The translations under genes were made by a program, and so were the position numbers. Positions 57,858 to 64,000 of a stretch of DNA of 64,000 nucleotides are shown piece by piece. This DNA is from Avena insularis (Eukaryota > Streptophyta > Magnoliopsida > Poales > Poaceae). The notes under the pieces were generated by a model. That model had not been told where the DNA came from. It was given only the letters and a program-made list of their open reading frames with translations, and ran no database searches. The stretch covers positions 441,120,028-441,184,027 of the forward strand of contig CM042688.1 in NCBI GenBank assembly GCA_023614405.1, read 5' to 3'. How positions within the stretch are numbered: the first letter of the stretch is position 1; each line of letters starts with the position of its first letter.

Positions 57858-58882
57858 AGAATCCACTGGAGTGTCTGTGGTCATGTGGGATCAGTGTGGT
57901 TTAGGAGAAGAACACATGCAATGCGGTCATGTGGGTCAATGTCACTAGTGGGATCCATGTGGTTTAGGAAAAGAACACATGCAATGACACCAATAGACCC
58001 ATGTGTCAAACCATGGTCATAGAAACCAAAAGCACATAGGAAAGCAACTTAGACATTTGCATGCTACACGAGTGTGGCAGAGGCTGCACCACATAATCAA
58101 TTGGAGTGTGTGTGTCATGTGGATCCGTGTGGTTTAGGAGAAGAATATATGCAATGTGGTCATGTGGATCAATGATACTAGTGGGATCCATGTGGTTTAG
58201 GAAAAGAACACATGCAATGACACCAGTGGACCCATGTGTCAAACCATGATTAGAGAGACCAAAAGCACATTGGAAAGCAGCTTCCACATTGCATGCTGCA
58301 CCAGTGTGGTAGAGGCTGCACCATAGAATCCACTGGAGTCTGTGTGGTCATGTGGATCAGTGTTGTTTAGGAGAAGAACACATGTAATGTGTTCATGTGG
58401 GTCAATGACTCTAGTGGGATCCATGTGATTTAGGAATAAAACACATGCAATGACACCAGTGGACCCATGTGTCGAACCATGGTAATAGAGACCAAAAGAA
58501 CATAGGAAAGCATCTTCCACATTACATGCTGCACCAGTGTGGCAAAGGTTGCACCATAGAATTCACTGGAGTGTGTGTGGTCATGTGGATCAGTGTGGTT
58601 TAGGAGAAGAACACATGCAATGTGTTCTTGTGGGTCAATGACACTAGTGGGATCCATATGGTTTAGGAAAATAATACATGCAATGACACGAGTGGACACA
58701 TGTGTCAAACCATGGTCACAGAGACCAAAAACACATAGGAAAAAGATTCCACATAGCATGATGCGCTAGTGTGGCAGTGGATGCACCGTAGAATCCATTG
58801 GAGTGTGTGTGGTCATGTGGGATCAGTGTGGTTTGAAAAGAACACATCCAATGTGATCATGTGCGTCAATGACATTAGAGGG
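57858..58882. repeat. Tandem array, monomer about 233 bp
   Basis: The marker ATCCACTGGA and variants recurs at 57861, 58095, 58328, 58561 and 58793, a spacing of 232-234 bp. About 4.4 monomers are present, cut on the left by D and on the right by F. Each monomer holds two versions of a sub-repeat containing GTGGTTTAGGA and AGAACACATGCAATG. Minus-strand ORFs of 93-109 codons recur because the monomer recurs; the unit is not a multiple of three, so the frame is not kept through the array. Nature unknown: satellite, or repeats within another element. Confidence 0.85.
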
Positions 58883-59882
58883 TGTAGGGTTCCGTAGCAT
58901 AAAACATAAAATTTCTAACTATGCGAACACTAGTACCAGGATCTATACTATGCAGACATAAGTAACGAAAAGATAGAGATGGTATTCATACCCTTGAAGA
59001 CCGAGGCACGCCTTACGTAGGAAGGTGTATGTTGATGAAGCTGAGCATCTCCAAGCACCCCAAGTGTGGTGCCTCCAAAGTACTACACACGTCTGGTGTA
59101 CGCGACATCTCCCGGGCTCCGATCCAGCCAAGTAGCGAAAGAAGAAGATGGCGGATCAAAGATCACACAGCGGTAGTGTGAAAGTGGAGAACTCACTAGC
59201 TGGGAGGTCCTCTCTAATATTATGGAGAAGTCCTCGGAGGAAATGAGAGAAAGAGAATGGGAGAATGGGATGATTCCAAAGGGGGGGAGGTGACCCCTAT
59301 ATATAGTGGGAGGGGAGGGTCCACCCCAAAGGGGCAAGCAGTGTGGAACTAATGCCCACACCCGCCGGCCACCTAGGGGAGTCCGTCGGCCCTAGGTGGG
59401 CCCCACTTGGGTGGCCCACCAAGCCTTGGCCTGCCGGCCCCCTTCCATAGGCGCCTTGCCCCTTTGGGCCTCCCCTCTAGCTGAGGCCCAATAACAATGG
59501 GTTGCCTATAAAAATAAAATAAAAATATATATTTTAATATTAGTTCTCCAGTTAACATAAAACACATATATTATTATATTCCTTCACTCCAGAACACCTT
59601 TAGGACCCCGTACGATCTACATCGGATGTTACCCGGAACAGACGGATGTTTGTCAATCACATCATTCAAATGGAAAAAATTCCCATGATCTTGAAACCCA
59701 GATCATCCTCATGACCAATGAACTAGTTCGCTAGAGATAACTAGAGACATGGTTTGTTTACACACCACACCTGTATTAACGGATTGTATTAATATAGTTA
59801 TAGCATGTATGAAACGTATTATGATAATACAAGAGATATATCAAACAATACACTTTATTATTTGCCGCTAGGGCATATCTCA
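58883..59882 (-). repeat. Element F 3' LTR (Angela/BARE-like Copia)
   Basis: About 1.0 kb. On the minus strand it starts TGAGATATGCCCTAG and ends GGAACCCTACA. ATATGCCCTAG and the polypurine tract type are familiar from Triticeae Angela/BARE elements. Minus-strand TATA box (CTATATATAGG) at 59298-59306. The partner LTR is beyond the window, so borders rest on the end motifs; the left flank GAGGG should recur at the far TSD. Confidence 0.75.
59298..59306 (-). promoter_or_regulatory. TATA box in element F LTR
   Basis: Minus-strand CTATATATAGGGGTCACC, a strong TATA box in the U3/R position. Confidence 0.6.
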
Positions 59883-59901
59883 TTTAGTCTCCCACTTGCA
59901 C
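59883..59901 (-). other. Element F polypurine tract
   Basis: Minus strand GTGCAAGTGGGAGACTAAA directly precedes the LTR start TGAGATATG. Confidence 0.8.
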
Positions 59902-59989
59902 TAGAGTACAAATAAATCTTATTTACAATAGGCAGGAACCTTACACTAATGGCATCTTGGTGTTTTTCGTGCTTGAATTGCAGGAGAGC

Positions 59990-61500
59990 TTTAGGTAGAG
60001 GATCTTCCACATTTAGACCCGTGTGCACTTTGCAAATCTTGATTTACCTTCGTCAAAGTTCCGCCGGATGACGTCAAACCGAAGCTTGATGTGTTTGGAC
60101 ATGGAATGAGTCCTTGGTTCCTTTGCATTTGCAATGGCGCCCAATGTTGTCACAATAGATCGTCACGAGATCTTGCGCACTTGGAATGACTCCTAGTTCG
60201 ATGATGAAATTCCTTAGCCAAACAGCTCATTCGCCGCATCAGCTGCAACAATGTATTCAGACTCCATTGAAGACTGTGCTACCACCGGCTGCTTCTTGCT
60301 TTTCTAGCTTACCGCCCCACCATTCACTAGAAACACAAATCCTGTCTGAGACTTTGAGTCATCAATATCTGAGTTCCAGGTCGCATCCATGTAACCCGTT
60401 ATGTTTAGAGCTTCATCACTTCCTCCATAAACTAGGAACATATCCTTCATTTTCTTGAGATACTTCAGGATATTCTTAATAGTTGTCCAGTGATCTGATC
60501 CTGGATTACTTTGGTATTGGCTCGTCAGACTAAGAGCCAATGCCACATCAGGTCGAGTAGTTAGCATTACATACATGATAGATCCTATGGCTGAAGCATA
60601 GGGTACGTAAGACATCTTTTCTATACCAGCATCCGTTACTGGACATTGAGTCAAACTCAGTGTGCAATTCTTCATCATAGGCACAAAACCCCTTTTGGCA
60701 TCCTCCATTTTGAACCTTTTAAAAATCTTTTCAGTGTAAGTACTTTGACTTAATGCTATTAGGCGACTTGATCTATCTCTATAGATTTTGATGCCTAATA
60801 TGTACGCAGCTTCACCTAAGTCCTTCATGGAAAATTGACTACTCAAATATGCTTTCACACTTTCATAAGATCCACATCGTTTCCCATGAGTAATATGTCA
60901 TCCGCATATACTACTAGAAAACCCACTGAGCTCCCACTCGCTTTGTTGTAAACACAGAAATCTTGTTGATTTTGGATGAATCCAAAACTCTTGATCACTT
61001 GATCAAAACGTTGGTTCCAACTCCGAGATGCTTGCTTCAATCCATAAATGGATCGCTGATGTTTGCACACCTTTTCGGCATCCTTAGGATCAACAAAACC
61101 TTCCGGTTGCATCATATACAAATCTTCATCAATGTGTCCATTTAGGAACATGGTTTTGACATCCATCTGCCATATTTCATAGTCGAAATGAGCAGGAATT
61201 GCTAGTAAAATCTAGACAGCTTTGACCATCACTATGAGAGAGAAAGTGTCATCATATTCAACTCCTTGAGTTTGTCGAAACCCCTTTGTGACAAGTCAAG
61301 CTTTGTGAATGGTCACATTACCATTCGCATCTATTTTTTCTTAAAGATCCATTTATTTCCCACGGCCTTGCGGCCTTCCGGAAGATCTACCAAAGTCCAA
61401 ACTTGGTTTTCATACATGGATCCTATTTTGGATTTCATGGCTTCTAGCCATTTCTCGGAATCAGCACTATCCATAGCCTCTTCATAGTTTGCAGGTTCCT
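59990..61500 (-). pseudogene. pol: Copia reverse transcriptase and RNase H, disrupted (element F)
   Basis: RT copies the RNA and RNase H removes it. On the minus strand RT is seen from about 61500 (DSEKWLEAMKSKI, WTLVDLPEGRKAVGNKWI), through QMDVKTMFLNGHIDEDLYM and SIYGLKQASRSWNQRF, to the intact active site VVYADDILLMGN near 60900. RNase H follows (YASAIGSIMYVML, GYMDATWNSDIDDSKSQTGF, MESEYIVAADAANE). In-frame stops occur near 61300, 61215, 60855 and downstream of 60304. Motif spellings fit the Angela lineage. Not functional. Confidence 0.88.
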
Positions 61501-61501
61501 C

Positions 61502-62995
61502 CTATTCTTCTAGTATGACACACATCAAAAGGATACTGTACCAATCAGGAGTGGTACGAACACTTCTAGACTTGCGAACCACAGGAGTTTCAATGTTGTT
61601 GTTTTGATCATTATCATTAGGTTCTTCTTCCATGTTGGAGAGCGCTTTTGGAACGGCTTCCGTTGTGCTACTCGGAATCGGAAGATAAGGTTCAATAACT
61701 TCATCTAACTCAATTTTCCTTCCACTAACTCCTTTAGTGAGAAACTCTTTCTCAAGAAAGGTGTCGTTTTTCGCGACAAACATTTTGCCTTTGGCTTGGT
61801 TGTAGAAGGTATACCCAACTATTTCCCTTGGGTATCCTATGAAGATACATTTTCCCTCCTTACGTTCAAGTTTGTCAAGATTTAGTTTCTTGACATAAGC
61901 CTCACATCCCCAAATTTTCAGAAATGACAACATTGGCTTTCTATGGGTTTGTCTCCATGGATTTGTCTCCATGGATTTGTATGTTGTATCCATGGATTTC
62001 AGAAATGACAACATTGGCTTTCTATGTTGTAGAAGGTATACCCAACATTGGCTTTCAGAAATGACAACATTGGCTTTCTATGTTGTCTCCATGGATTTCA
62101 GAAATGACAACATTGGCTTTCTATGTTGTAGAAGGTATACCCAACATTGACATAAGCCATAGCATATCTCATATGGGTTTGTATCCATGGATTTGGTAGG
62201 TGCTTGATTTAAAATAAAAGCGGCGGTTTCTAACACATATCCCCAAAACAACACAGACAAATCAGTCAAAGACATCATGGACCGCACACTATCGAATAAA
62301 GTACGATTACGTCGTTTTGACACACCATTATGCTGTGGTGTTCCGGCTAGCGTAAGCTGTGGGATAATCCCACAGTTCTTCAAGTGCATGTTAAAGTCAT
62401 AACTCAAATACTTGCCTCCCCGATCCGATCGAAGAAGCTTGATGTTCTTGTTAAGTTGATTCTCTACTTATTTCTGAAATTCCTTGAACTTTTCAAAGGT
62501 TTCAAATTTATGCTTCATTAATTAGATATATCCATACCGGCTTAAGTCATCAGTAAAGGTAACAAAATAATGATAACCATTGCATGTTGTGATGCTCATT
62601 GGTCCACATACATCCGTATGTATGATTCCCAGTAGGTCTGAAGCTCTCCCCATTATGCCGGAGAAAGGTGTCCTAGTCATCTTGCCCACAAGGCATGGCT
62701 CACATGTGTCGAGAGATTCAAAATCCTACGACCTAAGAAGTCCATATGAATGGATATTTTTCATGCGCTTTACACCAATGTGACCAAGACAGCAATGCCA
62801 CATAAACATGGAATTATCATCATTATGCTTACAACGTTTAGCATGAACACTATGGATGTGAGGATTGAAATCAAGATCTTGCAGGAATAAGCCATTACAC
62901 ACATGTGCATGAACATAGAAAATATCATTCATATAAATAGAACAACCATTTGTTCTTGATTTAAATGAAACGATCTGGCAACAAGAAAGATCCAC
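61502..62995 (-). pseudogene. pol: Copia integrase, disrupted and scrambled (element F)
   Basis: Integrase joins element DNA to the genome. The minus strand shows the zinc-binding part (HCCLGHIGVKRM, CEPCLVGKMTR), the catalytic core (HTDVCGPM, LLRSDRGGKYL, GTPQHNGVSKRRNRT) and the C-terminal GCEAYVKKLNLDKLERKEGK. The third catalytic position, normally Glu in NGVSERRN, is Lys here. Stops lie near 62726, 62530 and 62470. Between 62150 and 61917 the coding sequence is a patchwork of short repeats that destroys the reading frame. Confidence 0.85.
61917..62150. repeat. Patchwork of short templated duplications in F integrase
   Basis: AGAAATGACAACATTGGCTT occurs at 61920, 62001, 62057 and 62100. 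TGTAGAAGGTATACCCAAC, present once in normal context at 61801, recurs at 62028 and 62127. Variants of GGGTTTGTATCCATGGATTT, present at about 62175, recur between 61945 and 62000. Blocks of 20-40 bp from three nearby sources are interleaved in the same orientation. Confidence 0.85.
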
Positions 62996-63189
62996 TCACA
63001 ATATTCATACTCAATGCGCGTATATAGTAGAATTTATTCAAAAATAAAATCAATCCGGATGGAAGACATAGAGGTAAAGTGCCGACGACCATCACACCGA
63101 CTCTCGATCTGTTGCCAACGCGCATCGTCACCTCATCCTTCCTTAGGCGCCTCTTACTCTGCAGTACCTGTTAAGAATTACAAATGTGA

Positions 63190-64000
63190 GCAACAGAACC
63201 AGTATCAAATACCTAGGTGTCACTCCTGGCACTTGTAAGGAACACATCAATAACATGTATATCACATATACCTTTGTTATCCGCGGCTATCTTACCGGCT
63301 TTCTTGTCCTCAAGGTACTTGGGGCAGTTGCGTTTCTAGTGCACATCCCCTTTGTAGTAGTATCACGTGGTGATGGGCTTAGGGCCAGGCTTGGTAGTCT
63401 TAGAGGTGTTAGCAAAGAACTTTCCATCCTTCTTAGGATTCTTGCCCTTGCCTTTTCCCTTTTGCCATGACTTCTTTAAATTGGTGGTCTTGTTGACCAA
63501 CAACACCATGTGCTCCTTCTTGATCTCTACCTTAGCAGTTTTGAGCATGGCAAACACTTCAGCATGGGCCTTAGTCATCCCTTGCATGTTGTAGTTCATC
63601 ACAAAGATCTTATAGCTAGGGGGAAGCGAGTGCAGCACCCTATCAATCGCATGCTCCTCCGAGATTTTGCAATCCAGGGCATTCAAACGCTTAACGTAGC
63701 TAGACATTTTTACTACATGCTCACTAATACTATTGTGCTCTTCCATCTTGGTAGAGAAGAAGAGCTTGGAAACATCATACCTCTCTGCCTGAGCCTATGG
63801 AGTAAAGACAGCCTTGCGATTTTCAATGATCTCAAAAGCATTCATCTTCTGAAAACACTTTTGAAGCTCTGGCTCCATGGCATAGAGCATTCCACTTTGG
63901 ATGAGGGAGAAATCATCCACCTTCGACTGCCAGACATTCTTTTCGTCCTGGGAAGCGGAATCTGCAGGCTTAGCTGGAAGCTAGCCTCGATGACATAAGT
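63190..64000 (-). pseudogene. gag: Copia gag with zinc knuckle and protease start, partial (element F)
   Basis: Gag (from 64000, start outside) includes VWQSKVDDFSLIQSGMLYAM, a stop near 63795, then MEEHNSISEHVVKMSSYVKR to about 63363 with SLPPSYKIFVMNYNMQGM, spelling typical of Angela/BARE gag. The zinc knuckle after 63370 is decayed (its first Cys codon is a stop, the next is Tyr). The protease motif VFDTGSVAHICNS follows near 63200 with a stop just before it. Gag proteins coat the RNA; protease cuts the polyprotein. Confidence 0.85.

Larger units (their letters stand above)
58883..64000 (-). mobile_element. Element F: Angela/BARE-like Copia retrotransposon, cut by window end
   Basis: Minus strand, from its 3' LTR through pol (order integrase, RT, RNase H, as in Copia) to gag, with the 5' end outside. 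Coding is broken by many stops and a scrambled patch in integrase. It lies directly against the tandem array. Confidence 0.88.

Noticed and set aside
58006..58759. Three similar minus-strand ORFs of 93-109 codons
   Set aside because: They repeat because the 233-bp monomer repeats. The unit is not a multiple of three, the ORFs overlap each other, and no domain is visible.

Overview
The window is plant DNA made almost entirely of nested LTR retrotransposons. I see no host gene, no tRNA or rRNA gene and no CRISPR array. The families (Tekay-type chromoviruses with 3-6 kb LTRs and initiator-Met primer sites, an Athila/Sabrina-like element with an Asp-tRNA primer site, an Angela/BARE-like Copia element) and the depth of nesting suggest a large-genome grass, most likely Triticeae or another pooid. 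That assignment is an inference.

Layout. (1) 1-555 and 14114 to about 15690 are the two halves of an old host LTR element H (3' internal end, polypurine tract, LTR). Element A (561-14108, minus strand) split it, with TSD TATAT. A has giant LTRs (5.3 and 6.0 kb) around a 2.26 kb non-coding core. (2) 15698-57857 is a Tekay-type complex D (plus strand) with an LTR-internal-LTR-internal-LTR arrangement. Its first LTR is truncated and carries element E (18006-21753, minus, TSD GGTAT). Its middle LTR carries element B (29332-50479, minus, TSD GTCGC). The right LTR of B carries element C (36091-49128, plus, TSD GCAAA). (3) 57858-58882 is a tandem array with a monomer of about 233 bp. (4) 58883-64000 is the 3' LTR and a decayed gag-pol of a Copia element F (minus), cut by the window end.

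Coding content. C keeps the fullest coding capacity: an upstream coiled-coil/acidic ORF ('ORF0', 39638-40408) and gag-pol (40653-45159) with zinc knuckle, protease, RT, RNase H, integrase and a chromodomain-like tail. It is broken by stops, one frameshift and loss of the RT active-site aspartate. B keeps a frameshifted Athila-type gag and a second small ORF behind its own LTR-like promoter, and has no pol. D keeps only scraps of protease and chromodomain. A and E are non-coding.

Most interesting observations. (a) The LTRs of C appear to hold a tiny three-exon gene. It starts at the first ATG after the TATA box, has an 81-nt middle exon with a GC donor, and ends in an acidic tail. Both LTR copies predict 47 residues. 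The tail reading frame is conserved in the LTRs of family A, and a 75-nt equivalent of the middle exon is in all three D LTRs. (b) C has a consensus 5' splice site 65 nt downstream of the primer binding site, and consensus 3' splice sites abutting the ATGs of both ORF0 and gag. This suggests that alternative splicing selects ORF0 or gag-pol. (c) Several cis-elements (post-PBS leader, an LTR block, a palindrome before the polypurine tract) are shared by A, C and D, so coding-less A may be mobilised by C-like elements. (d) E has copied its polypurine-tract motif about nine times through its core. (e) The integrase of F contains a patchwork of short templated duplications. All splicing claims rest on reading consensus sites by eye.
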